A stretch of 64,000 nt of DNA from Candidatus Competibacteraceae bacterium (lineage in GTDB: Bacteria; Pseudomonadota; Gammaproteobacteria; Competibacterales; Competibacteraceae). The translations under genes were made by a program, and so were the position numbers. A model generated the notes under the pieces. The model had not been told where the DNA came from and did no database searches. It was given only the letters and a program-made list of their open reading frames with translations. Location of the stretch: positions 2,121,501 to 2,185,500 of the forward strand of contig JADJPA010000001.1 of assembly GCA_016713505.1 (NCBI GenBank). Reading direction: 5' to 3'. Below, piece by piece: positions 16,637 to 26,275 of this stretch. The first letter of the stretch is position 1, and each line of letters opens with the position of its first letter.

Positions 16637-17281
16637 TTAGCGACGCACTTTGACGGCGGGCCTGACCAGGACATCGCCACCCTTGGCGCCGGGCACCGCG
16701 CCCTTGATCGCCAACAAGTTGCGCTCGACATCCACCCGGACCACTTCCAGATTCTGCGTGCAGCGCTGGGCCGCGCCCAGGTGACCGGCCATCTTCTTGC
16801 CCTTGAACACCCGGCCGGGACTCTGGTTCTGGCCGATGGAACCCGGCGCGCGATGCGACAGCGAGTTGCCGTGGGTGGCGCGTTGGCTGCGGAAATGATG
16901 GCGCTTGATGGCGCCGGCAAAACCCTTGCCGATGCTGGTGCCGGTCACATCGACTTTCTGTCCGGCCTGGAACAAATCCACTTTCAACTCGGCGCCGACT
17001 TCAAGGCCCGCGCCCTCATCGCCGCTCAGGCGAAACTCCCACAAACCGCGACCCGCAGCGACGCCCGCCTTGGCGAAATGGCCGGTCATGGCTTTGGTCA
17101 CCCGGCTGGCGCGGCGGCTGCCGACCGTCACTTGCAGCGCCCGATAACCATCGGTTTGTTCGGTCTTGACCTGCGTCACCCGGTTGGGTTCGACCTCGAT
17201 CAGGGTAACCGGAATCGAGGCGCCGTCCTCCGTGAACACGCGCGTCATACCAGCCTTGCGGCCGACGAGTCCTAGTGCCAT
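16637..17281 (-). CDS. rplC: 50S ribosomal protein L3
   Basis: Early assembly protein whose long loop reaches the peptidyl transferase centre. LGLVGRKAGMTRVFTEDGAS at the start and FAGAIKRHHFRSQRATHGNS, then GSIGQNQSPGRVFKGKKMAG in the loop, with the glutamine methylated in E. coli present. It has 214 residues. 76 bp after rpsJ. Confidence 0.98.
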   Translation of the reverse strand: MALGLVGRKAGMTRVFTEDGASIPVTLIEVEPNRVTQVKTEQTDGYRALQVTVGSRRASRVTKAMTGHFAKAGVAAGRGLWEFRLSGDEGAGLEVGAELKVDLFQAGQKVDVTGTSIGKGFAGAIKRHHFRSQRATHGNSLSHRAPGSIGQNQSPGRVFKGKKMAGHLGAAQRCTQNLEVVRVDVERNLLAIKGAVPGAKGGDVLVRPAVKVRR

Positions 17282-17357
17282 TTTAGTAAACCTCTCAATC
17301 GATAACCGCCGGTCAGAGGAGGGGAAGGCCGCCCCTCATGAGCCGCATGAGTCGCGT

Positions 17358-17672
17358 CTAGTTCAGCTTGATCTGCACGTCCACGCCGGCGGCGAGATCG
17401 AGCTTCATCAGCGCATCGACTGTCTTGTCAGTGGGATCCACGATATCCATCAGACGCTTGTGGGTGCGCAGCTCGTACTGGTCGCGCGCGTCCTTATTGA
17501 CGTGCGGCGAAATCAATAGCGTGAAGCGTTCCATCTTGGTCGGCAGCGGGATGGGACCGCGCACCTGAGCGCCGGTACGCTTGGCCGTTTCGACGATCTC
17601 CCGCGCCGACTGATCGATCAACCGGTGGTCGAAAGCCTTCAGGCGGATGCGGATACGCTGGCTGGTGGTCAT
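17358..17672 (-). CDS. rpsJ: 30S ribosomal protein S10
   Basis: Head protein and NusE transcription-antitermination factor. QRIRIRLKAFDHRLIDQSAR, RGPIPLPTKMERFTLLISPH and RTHKRLMDIVDPTDKTVDAL identify it. ATG 17672 gives 104 residues (E. coli 103); a GTG three codons upstream is not needed. It begins only 5 bp after the tuf stop, so the str and S10 operons are fused here. Confidence 0.97.
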   Translation of the reverse strand: MTTSQRIRIRLKAFDHRLIDQSAREIVETAKRTGAQVRGPIPLPTKMERFTLLISPHVNKDARDQYELRTHKRLMDIVDPTDKTVDALMKLDLAAGVDVQIKLN

Positions 17673-17677
17673 GGCGC

Positions 17678-18868
<1,191 letters not shown>

Positions 18869-18908
18869 CGTACTCACTCCGACCGATACAAATGTTCAAC
18901 ACAATAGT

Positions 18909-21008
18909 TCAGGATGATTTCTTGACGACCGCTTCCGCAATCGCGGCGGGAGCTTCGTGGTATTTGGCGAATTCCATCGAATAGGTGGCGCGACCTTGGG
19001 TGGCCGAGCGCAAGTCGGTCGCGTAACCGAACATCTCGGCCAACGGCACCTCGGCGCGGACCACCTTGCCCGACGGCGAATCGTCCATGCCCTGGAGGAT
19101 GCCGCGCCGGCGGTTGAGATCGCCCATCACGTCGCCCATGTAATCCTCGGGGGTGACCACTTCCACTTTCATGATCGGCTCCAGCAAGATCGCGCCCGCC
19201 TTGTGCGCGCCTTCCCTGAAGCCCAGCGAACCGGCGACCTTGAAGGCCATTTCGCTGGAATCCACTTCGTGGTAGGAGCCGTCGAAAATCGTGACCTTGA
19301 CATCCACCACCGGATAGCCGGCCAGCACACCTTTCTCCATCTGTTCCTGCACGCCCTTGTCCACGGCGGGGATATATTCCCTGGGAACCACGCCGCCGAC
19401 GATGGCGTTGACGAATTCGTAGCCGGCGCCCGGCTCGCGCGGCTCCAGCTTCAGCCAGACGTGGCCGTACTGGCCGCGACCGCCGGACTGACGCACGAAC
19501 TTGCCTTCCTGCTCCACCGCCTTGCGGATGGTTTCGCGGTAGGCGACGCGCGGTTTGCCGACGTTGGCGTCGACCTTGAACTCGCGCTTGAGCCGGTCGA
19601 CGATGATTTCCAGATGCAGCTCGCCCATGCCGGAAATGATGGTCTGCCCCGATTCCTGATCGGTGTGGACCCGAAACGACGGGTCTTCTTGCGCCAGCTT
19701 GCTGAGCGCCACACCCATCCTTTCCTGATCGGCCTTGGTTTTCGGTTCGACCGCCACCGAGATCACCGGCTCGGGAAATTCCATCCGCTCCAAGGTGATG
19801 ACCTTATCGGAATCGCACAGCGTATCGCCGGTGGTCACGTCCTTCAGGCCGACGCAAGCCGCGATATCGCCGGCCCGGATTTCCTTGATTTCCTCGCGGC
19901 TGTTGGCGTGCATCTGCACCAAGCGGCCGATGCGCTCGCGCCGGCTCTTGATCGGGTTGTAAACCGTATCGCCGGAATTGACCACGCCAGAATAGCAGCG
20001 GATGAACGTCAAGGTGCCAACGAAAGGATCGGTGGCGATCTTGAACGCCAATGAAGCAAACGGCGCGCTGTCGTCGGCCGGGCGCTCGCCCGCGCTTTCG
20101 GCGGCGTCATCGAGCACGCCCTTGACCGGCGGTTTATCAACCGGCGACGGCAGGTAGCGGATCACCGCGTCCAGCATCGCCTGCACGCCCTTGTTCTTGA
20201 ACGCCGACCCGCACAAGGCGGGGACGATCTCGCCCTTGAGGGTGCGCGCGCGAATTCCGGCGTAGATTTCTTCTTCGCTGAGCGCGTGGCCTTCCAGGTA
20301 CTTCTCCATCAATTCATCGGAGGCTTCGGCGGCGGCCTCGACCATCTTTTCCCGCCACGTCTCGCAATCGGCTTTCAGCCCGGCGGGGATGTCAACGTAC
20401 TCGAACTTCATGCCGAGGCTGTCTTCATCCCAGTTCATGGCCTGCATCTTGACCAGATCGACCACGCCCTTGAATTGGTCCTCCGCGCCGATGGGCAGTT
20501 GCACCGGCACCGGCTTGGCGCCCAGGCGGCTTTGGATCTGGCCCACCACCCGCAGGAAATCGGCGCCGGCCCGGTCCATCTTGTTGACGAACGCCAGCCG
20601 GGGCACACCGTACTTGTTGGCCTGGCGCCAGACGGTCTCGGATTGCGGCTCGACGCCACCGACCGCGCAGAACACCGCACAGGCGCCGTCCAGCACCCGC
20701 AGCGAACGCTCGACTTCGATGGTGAAATCGACGTGGCCGGGGGTGTCGATGATGTTGACCCGATGCTCGTCGAACTGGCCGGCCATGCCGTTCCAAAAAC
20801 AGGTGGTCGCGGCGGAGGTGATGGTGATGCCGCGCTCTTGCTCCTGCACCATCCAATCCATGGTCGCCGCGCCATCGTGCACCTCACCCAACTTGTGGGA
20901 GACGCCCGTGTAAAACAGGATGCGCTCGGTCACCGTGGTCTTGCCGGCATCAATGTGGGCCATGATGCCGAGGTTGCGGTAGCGCTCGATGGGGGTTTTA
21001 CGTGCCAC
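18909..21008 (-). CDS. fusA: Elongation factor G
   Basis: Translocation GTPase. P-loop AHIDAGKTT at residues 17-25, DTPGHVDFTIEVERSLRVLD and FVNKMDRAGADFLRV are intact; domain IV has RETIRKAVEQEGKFVRQSGG and GQYGHVWLKLEPREPG. It has 699 residues, normal for the canonical form. Starts with GTG at 21008. Between rpsG and tuf as in E. coli. Confidence 0.98.
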   Translation of the reverse strand: MARKTPIERYRNLGIMAHIDAGKTTVTERILFYTGVSHKLGEVHDGAATMDWMVQEQERGITITSAATTCFWNGMAGQFDEHRVNIIDTPGHVDFTIEVERSLRVLDGACAVFCAVGGVEPQSETVWRQANKYGVPRLAFVNKMDRAGADFLRVVGQIQSRLGAKPVPVQLPIGAEDQFKGVVDLVKMQAMNWDEDSLGMKFEYVDIPAGLKADCETWREKMVEAAAEASDELMEKYLEGHALSEEEIYAGIRARTLKGEIVPALCGSAFKNKGVQAMLDAVIRYLPSPVDKPPVKGVLDDAAESAGERPADDSAPFASLAFKIATDPFVGTLTFIRCYSGVVNSGDTVYNPIKSRRERIGRLVQMHANSREEIKEIRAGDIAACVGLKDVTTGDTLCDSDKVITLERMEFPEPVISVAVEPKTKADQERMGVALSKLAQEDPSFRVHTDQESGQTIISGMGELHLEIIVDRLKREFKVDANVGKPRVAYRETIRKAVEQEGKFVRQSGGRGQYGHVWLKLEPREPGAGYEFVNAIVGGVVPREYIPAVDKGVQEQMEKGVLAGYPVVDVKVTIFDGSYHEVDSSEMAFKVAGSLGFREGAHKAGAILLEPIMKVEVVTPEDYMGDVMGDLNRRRGILQGMDDSPSGKVVRAEVPLAEMFGYATDLRSATQGRATYSMEFAKYHEAPAAIAEAVVKKSS

Positions 21009-21047
21009 GACTCTATAATCCTTCTAGCCTTCGGAAATCCTTCGGAC

Positions 21048-21518
21048 TTACCATCGGTAATGGGCGAAGGCTTTGTTGGCTTCCGCCATGCGATGCACGT
21101 CTTCACGCTTCTTGACGGCGGCGCCGCGGCTGTCGGCGGCATCCAGCAGCTCGCCGGCCAGCCGGCGGGCCATGGATTTTTCACCGCGCTTGCGGGAGGC
21201 GTCAATGAGCCAACGCATGGCCAGGGTGTTGCGGCGGATCGAGCGCACTTCGATGGGCACCTGATAGGTGGCGCCGCCGACCCGGCGGGACTTCACCTCG
21301 ACCACCGGCCGCACGTTATCCAACGCCTGCTCCAGCGTCTGCATAGGGTTTTCCTTGCCCTTCTCGGCCATGGCATCCAGCGCGCCGTAGACGATGCTTT
21401 CGGCAACGGATTTCTTGCCGCGCTCCATGACCATGTTGACGAACTTGGCCAACATCTCGCTCCCGTGCTTGGGATCGGGGAGAATGACGCGCTTGGGAAC
21501 TTCTCTTCTTCTCGGCAT
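21048..21518 (-). CDS. rpsG: 30S ribosomal protein S7
   Basis: Primary assembly protein of the 30S head and, in E. coli, str-operon repressor. MPRRREVPKRVILPDPKHGS, VESIVYGAL-like AESIVYGALDAMAEKGKENP and VGGATYQVPIEVRSIRRNTL are typical. It has 156 residues and a normal KAFAHYRW end. Confidence 0.98.
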   Translation of the reverse strand: MPRRREVPKRVILPDPKHGSEMLAKFVNMVMERGKKSVAESIVYGALDAMAEKGKENPMQTLEQALDNVRPVVEVKSRRVGGATYQVPIEVRSIRRNTLAMRWLIDASRKRGEKSMARRLAGELLDAADSRGAAVKKREDVHRMAEANKAFAHYRW

Positions 21519-21545
21519 AACCGTCTCGATCTGCTAAAGCGAATT

Positions 21546-21920
<375 letters not shown>

Positions 21921-22008
21921 CGCCCCCTACTCCAATCGAACTAGAAATTCGGTGTGCCCGGCAGCGGGCCTGCGCTAGTCAAAATATCCGGGCTTGCAAA
22001 GAGGCGGA

Positions 22009-22037
22009 ACTATAAGCAGGCGACCCAAGCATGTCAA
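22009..22037 (-). promoter_or_regulatory. Sigma-70 promoter of the str-S10-spc-alpha cluster
   Basis: On the minus strand TTGACA (22037-22032), 17 bases, then TATAGT (22014-22009). The -35 box is perfect, the -10 differs at one position and the spacing is optimal. It leaves a leader of roughly 80 nt before the rpsL ATG at 21920. Confidence 0.85.
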
Positions 22038-22138
22038 GTTCGATCATCTGGCGGAAAATGCCGTAATTCAACGTTCTCTCGCCCCGTTCAATCCGGCTTT
22101 GGCAATGTCCTCACCATCCCACCATCGCGACCGCCGCC

Positions 22139-22356
22139 ATGAACTCACCCGCTGAAACTTATTTCGTCGCCCTGGCCGAAATCCGGACCACCGGCGGCGG
22201 CGTCAAGGAGACCTGGTTTTATCCGGCGCTTATCAAGCTGTTGAACGCGGCTGGCGAAACGCTCAAACCGCGCGTGCTGGCGGTGTCGCCGTTGAAAAAT
22301 GTCGGGGCGGCAGCCCGAATTTTGGACTGTTCGCCGTTCGCCGGTGCGCCGATTGA
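22139..22356 (+). pseudogene. Frameshifted N-terminal remnant of a type ISP restriction-modification enzyme
   Basis: From ATG 22139 the translation AEIRTTGGGVKETWFYPALI, then NAAGETLKPRVLAVSPLKNV follows the N-terminal nuclease region of single-chain type ISP enzymes, whose members typically read 'VKETSFYPAL..LLN..G.TLKP.VR.V..LKN.GAG.PD.GLF'. Just after GTC GGG GCG one base is missing: the next codons in the shifted frame are AGC CCG AAT TTT GGA CTG TTC (SPNFGLF), restoring the family motif, before a TGA at 22354. In frame zero the protein runs into unrelated sequence to 22369. The remaining more than 1000 codons expected of such an enzyme are absent. Family naming is from memory of the motif and should be treated as probable. 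Confidence 0.55.
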
Positions 22357-22369
22357 TGCCTCCCGATAG

Positions 22370-22817
22370 GTCGACCTTGGAATTTGGCTGCCAAGCTCCA
22401 TTACAAGACCAACCCTGCCCGAACCGCTCAAAATTACCGGGTCATTCTGGCCTCCAGCAGACCCATACTCTCCGCCACCAGCGCTCAGTACCTCATTGCC
22501 TTTTGAAACGCGCCGTGAAAGTCGGACCGTGCAATCCTCGATAGCGCCAGCGCAGCTTACATGGCCTGGCATGGTTCTTGATTAAACCGCCCATTTATGA
22601 GCAAACCAAACTAACAAACCGACGAATGGTCGCCGCGACGCGAAGGCTACAAAAAGGATATGTGGGCAACGATCTCGAAATATTGGCAGGCATCCGACCC
22701 AAGCGCTCGCTGCTTTCTTTTATCCCGTTAGGACGGCGATAAACGAACGATTCGATTACCTTACTTTTCAGCTTTACCCTCTTTACTTCATCACTGCCGC
22801 GATTTTCGGAGAAATCG
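22370..22817. other. Spacer with no recognised gene
   Basis: About 450 bp between the R-M remnant and the metalloprotease. Frames on the minus strand (22219-22572 and 22595-22864) have no recognisable homology and cross the flanking genes. The base composition looks more AT-rich than the ribosomal block, in keeping with acquired DNA. Confidence 0.4.
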
Positions 22818-23735
22818 ATGAAAAGCAAGCTGTCTTTCAAACGGTTCGATGCCGAACTCAACACCGATGTCTGCGACCCCTACAACAACGCGGAGCTCAC
22901 GCTCACGCTCAAGATGGGTTTTCGCCAGATTAACCCCGCGGGCGGCGCGGCCGAGGGAAGCTATCACGACTATGGCGATGCCACCAAACCCGCGCGCAAG
23001 ATCATCAAATGGACCGACGCCTCCTGGAAGACATGGAAGACGAATTTTACGCAATCCGCCGAATCTTTCTGGCACGGCAAGTTCTGGTTAATCAACGATG
23101 TCGGGGCCTTTGCCTTTACCAAAGGCGGGGAGACCTATTACCCGAACGTTTGGTGCCGGTTCAAATTGATCGGCAACGATGCGGGTGTGACCGGCAACCA
23201 CCACACGATCGACGTGGTGCGCCTTCATGCGAGCGAGAACTGGTTCGGCTCGCATTCAACGCTCTACGACAGTAAGGATACAAACCTCGTCCAGAAGAAA
23301 ACCGACAGCAAAAGCAAGCCAGTGATGCAGCGCGCTCATGTGCATGAGGTAGGCCACCTTTTAGGCCTCGACCACGTTGATGTAGGCAAGCCGCATTGCC
23401 TTCCCTCAACCGACACCAATGCCTCGGCCTGTTACGGGATTGCCGATGTTGACATGAAGGCGGTAATGGGATCGGGGATGGAGCTTAGGGAAGAAAATGC
23501 GTATCCCTGGCGAGAGGCCTTGCGGAATTTCGCGCATGTGGATTTGCTTATGACCGTGCTTAACACAGCCCTTAAATCGATTCCTGGCTTTGTGCCGCGC
23601 CAGACCCTACAGATGCCAATTGCCTCAATAACCTCGGTCTGGCCTGCTAAGATGAAGAGGCACTACCCGCGCACCGCCGCCGAAGTACAAGCGGGCAAGA
23701 TGATTACGATACGGCCTGTCCGCCGGGCCGCCTGA
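22818..23735 (+). CDS. Metzincin-type zinc metalloprotease, unnamed family
   Basis: A 305-residue protein with the extended zinc motif HEVGHLLGLDH at residues 176-186 (three histidine ligands, catalytic Glu177), and a probable Met-turn at Met217 in KAVMGSG some 30 residues later, both defining metzincins. Upstream stretches KIIKWTDASWKTWKTNF and SFWHGKFWLIND are rich in tryptophan and typical of a substrate-side beta sheet. There is no signal peptide or membrane helix, so if it is exported it needs another route or a partner. Start ATG 22818 is the first in frame. A small exported protein follows 13 bp later. I know no characterised relative; resembling proteins exist as uncharacterised matrixin-like genes. 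Confidence 0.75.
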   Translation: MKSKLSFKRFDAELNTDVCDPYNNAELTLTLKMGFRQINPAGGAAEGSYHDYGDATKPARKIIKWTDASWKTWKTNFTQSAESFWHGKFWLINDVGAFAFTKGGETYYPNVWCRFKLIGNDAGVTGNHHTIDVVRLHASENWFGSHSTLYDSKDTNLVQKKTDSKSKPVMQRAHVHEVGHLLGLDHVDVGKPHCLPSTDTNASACYGIADVDMKAVMGSGMELREENAYPWREALRNFAHVDLLMTVLNTALKSIPGFVPRQTLQMPIASITSVWPAKMKRHYPRTAAEVQAGKMITIRPVRRAA

Positions 23736-23748
23736 CGAGGGAACGAAG

Positions 23749-24105
23749 ATGCCGGTAACAAGTAGGACCATGGCCTTTGCCGCCGCGCTAGTGGCGATTT
23801 TCTGGCTGACCGGGTTTTTGCCGTCGAAGAAAGCGAGCGCCGATGCCATAGCAACGAGGAACTGTAAGATGGACGCGATCAAACAATCAGTTTGTATTTA
23901 CCAAGCGATACTCGAAGACGTGGACAAGAATTATTCCATGCGCGGCGGCGGTGGAATCAGCCGCGTCGTTCAGAACTCGACGACTTCGTATTCGGTCCAC
24001 CTCCTACAGGAGGGGCGCGAGGATGTACGCAGCTACGAAGTCAAGGTCGCCTCAAACGGCAAAGTAACCATCACCAACGTGACTGAGAAAACCATCTCGC
24101 ATTAG
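23749..24105 (+). CDS. Small exported protein of unknown function, downstream of the metzincin
   Basis: A 118-residue protein with a hydrophobic N-terminal segment (MAFAAALVAIFWLTGFLP) ending in KKASADA, which looks like a signal peptide with cleavage near ASA, residue 31. The mature part has two cysteines close together (NCKMDAIKQSVC), a glycine run and a beta-rich tail ending TITNVTEKTISH. The gene starts 13 bp after the metzincin stop and is probably co-transcribed with it. A periplasmic inhibitor or partner of the protease is a natural guess but nothing in the sequence proves it. Confidence 0.6.
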   Translation: MPVTSRTMAFAAALVAIFWLTGFLPSKKASADAIATRNCKMDAIKQSVCIYQAILEDVDKNYSMRGGGGISRVVQNSTTSYSVHLLQEGREDVRSYEVKVASNGKVTITNVTEKTISH

Positions 24106-24316
24106 GTACTGTTTACGAGGCGGCCTAACGAAAGGGCTGAAGCTTAATATCCCGACAGGCCGCTTTGATTCCCGCTAACCCGCTTTCTTCCCCCGCTGTC
24201 AAAACCAGCCGCGAGGCCACCTGGTCCGGCAAGGACCACGCCGAAACCCAATCTTTCACAGCAGCGGAACAACCGGGGCTGGGCAACCAAACCCTAGGGT
24301 ATCTCAACGCCGACCG

Positions 24317-26254
24317 CTATTGGAAAAGCGTCCCGCGCCCGCCCAGCCTCGGCTCCAGCCACAGTCGATCTCGCAACCCGGACGAGCGCCGCAACCGCCG
24401 CTCCACCGCCGCCGCGAACACGGCTAGAACCCCGTAAAAACTCACCCTCTGCCTGGCGCGGGTCAGCGCCGTGTAGATGAGTTCCCGACTGAGCACCGGC
24501 GACGGCTCGTCCGGCGTCACCAGCACCACATGATCGAACTCGGAACCCTGACTTTTATGCACCGTCATCGCGTAAACGGTCTCATGTTCCGGCAGCCGCG
24601 CCGGGACGAACCCCCGCAAGGCGCCGTCGCTGCCCAGAAAATAGACCTTTACCCGCCCGGAATCGTGCGGGTCTGGCAGGGTGATGCCGATATCGCCGTT
24701 GAACAGTCGCAAGTTATAATCGTTGCGCACGATCATCACCGGCCGGCCCGCATACCAGGGCTGGCGGCTATCGAGCAAGCTCCGCTCGTGCAAGACCGTC
24801 TCGCACAGCCGGTTCAGCGCCACCACGCCGAACGGCCCGTTGCGCAACACCCCCAACACCCGAAAGCGGTTGAACCGCTCGAACACGACCGACGGCTCCG
24901 CGCCGCTCGCCACCGCTTGTAAATAGGGCGTGAATCCGGCCGCTATGGGGTGCGCCAAACGTTCGGGCAGAGCTTCGCCATCCTCCAGCAAACGCCAATC
25001 GATGTCCTCATATCGAACATCTTGCAACAACGCCAGCGCTTCGGCCGCGTTGCCGCGATTCACCGCCCGCGCCAGCGCGCCGATGCCGCTGGCCGCGCCG
25101 AAGCGAAAACTGTGGCGCAGCAAGACGATCGCATCCGCCAAGGGCGAGGTGGTCTCTCGACCCTCCGGCAGGGCCTCGGCGGTCACCGCCGCCAAGCGCT
25201 CTCGAAACGCCGGCGAAAACCGGCCGGCCCCGGCGCAAATCTCGCCCAACACCGAACCGGCTTCCACCGAGGCCAATTGATCCTTATCGCCCAGCAAAAT
25301 CAACCGCGCTTCCGGCGGCAGCGCATCGACGGTCTTGGCCATCAACGCCAAGCCGACCATCGACACCTCATCCACCACCAATACATCCAGCGGCAGCGGA
25401 TTTTCGGCGTGATGGCGAAACGACGCCGAATCCGGCCGGCCGCCGAGCAGCCGGTGTAAGGTGAACGCCTCCTCGGGAATTTGCGCCGCTTGCTCCGAAG
25501 CCAGCCGCAACGCCGGTTTGGCGGCGCGGACCGACTCCTGCAAGCGCGCCGCCGCCTTGCCCGTGGGCGCGGCCAGCGCGATGCGCAACGGTCGCGCTCC
25601 GGCCTGTGCGGCCAGCAGAGCTAGAATGCGCAACACCGTGCTGGTCTTGCCGGTGCCGGGTCCGCCTGAAATCACGCACGCCTGCTTGAGCGCCGCGACC
25701 GCCGCCGCGACTTTCTGCCAATCCGGTCCCTTTAATTCCGCCGGCCGGGGAAACAAGCGGTCGAGATCAGCGCGCAAGCGCGCCTCATCCGTTCCCGCCA
25801 AATCCGTATTGGTGCGTTCGAGTAAATCACCGGCGAGTTGTCGCTCGTAGCCCCAATAACGATAAAGGTAAAGCCGTCCGCGTCGGTCGAGAATCAGGGG
25901 ATGGCGCTCGCCCGGCCAACCGACCACAGGGCTGGCGCGCAAATTTTTCAGCCATTCGTCGATCGGGGGCGACGCGACCGCGGCTGATCCGACGGCTCCC
26001 GCGTTCCAGCGCCACGCCCACTGCCGCAGATTGACGCATACATCGCCCTGAGCGGTGGCGCGGCTGGCCAGCGCCGCCGCCAGTTCCAGCGGCGCCCGCA
26101 CCGTCGGACCCGCTTTCTCGGATGCGGTGCCTCCGCAGCCGGCCAACCGACTGACGAAGCGGGCGAAGTGCACATCGAGATCGGCCAATAGGCCGAGACC
26201 GTGCAAAACCGCCACGGGATCGTCCGGGCCCTGAGATTCGCTCACTACCGCCAT
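24317..26254 (-). CDS. recD: RecBCD enzyme subunit RecD (5'-3' helicase)
   Basis: Helicase of superfamily 1B that drives the 5'-ended strand in RecBCD. Walker A GGPGTGKTSTVLRIL near residue 200, the Walker B region DVLVVDEVSMVGLALM, GDKDQLASVEAGSVLGEIC, and the late motif TVHKSQGSEFDHVVLVTPDE are all in place. It has 645 residues, close to E. coli (608). It starts at ATG 26254, about 20 bp past the recB stop, so the two are an operon. After the gene there are about 210 bp without a gene. Confidence 0.96.
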   Translation of the reverse strand: MAVVSESQGPDDPVAVLHGLGLLADLDVHFARFVSRLAGCGGTASEKAGPTVRAPLELAAALASRATAQGDVCVNLRQWAWRWNAGAVGSAAVASPPIDEWLKNLRASPVVGWPGERHPLILDRRGRLYLYRYWGYERQLAGDLLERTNTDLAGTDEARLRADLDRLFPRPAELKGPDWQKVAAAVAALKQACVISGGPGTGKTSTVLRILALLAAQAGARPLRIALAAPTGKAAARLQESVRAAKPALRLASEQAAQIPEEAFTLHRLLGGRPDSASFRHHAENPLPLDVLVVDEVSMVGLALMAKTVDALPPEARLILLGDKDQLASVEAGSVLGEICAGAGRFSPAFRERLAAVTAEALPEGRETTSPLADAIVLLRHSFRFGAASGIGALARAVNRGNAAEALALLQDVRYEDIDWRLLEDGEALPERLAHPIAAGFTPYLQAVASGAEPSVVFERFNRFRVLGVLRNGPFGVVALNRLCETVLHERSLLDSRQPWYAGRPVMIVRNDYNLRLFNGDIGITLPDPHDSGRVKVYFLGSDGALRGFVPARLPEHETVYAMTVHKSQGSEFDHVVLVTPDEPSPVLSRELIYTALTRARQRVSFYGVLAVFAAAVERRLRRSSGLRDRLWLEPRLGGRGTLFQ

Positions 26255-26275
26255 CACTCCGCTGGACGCAAACGC

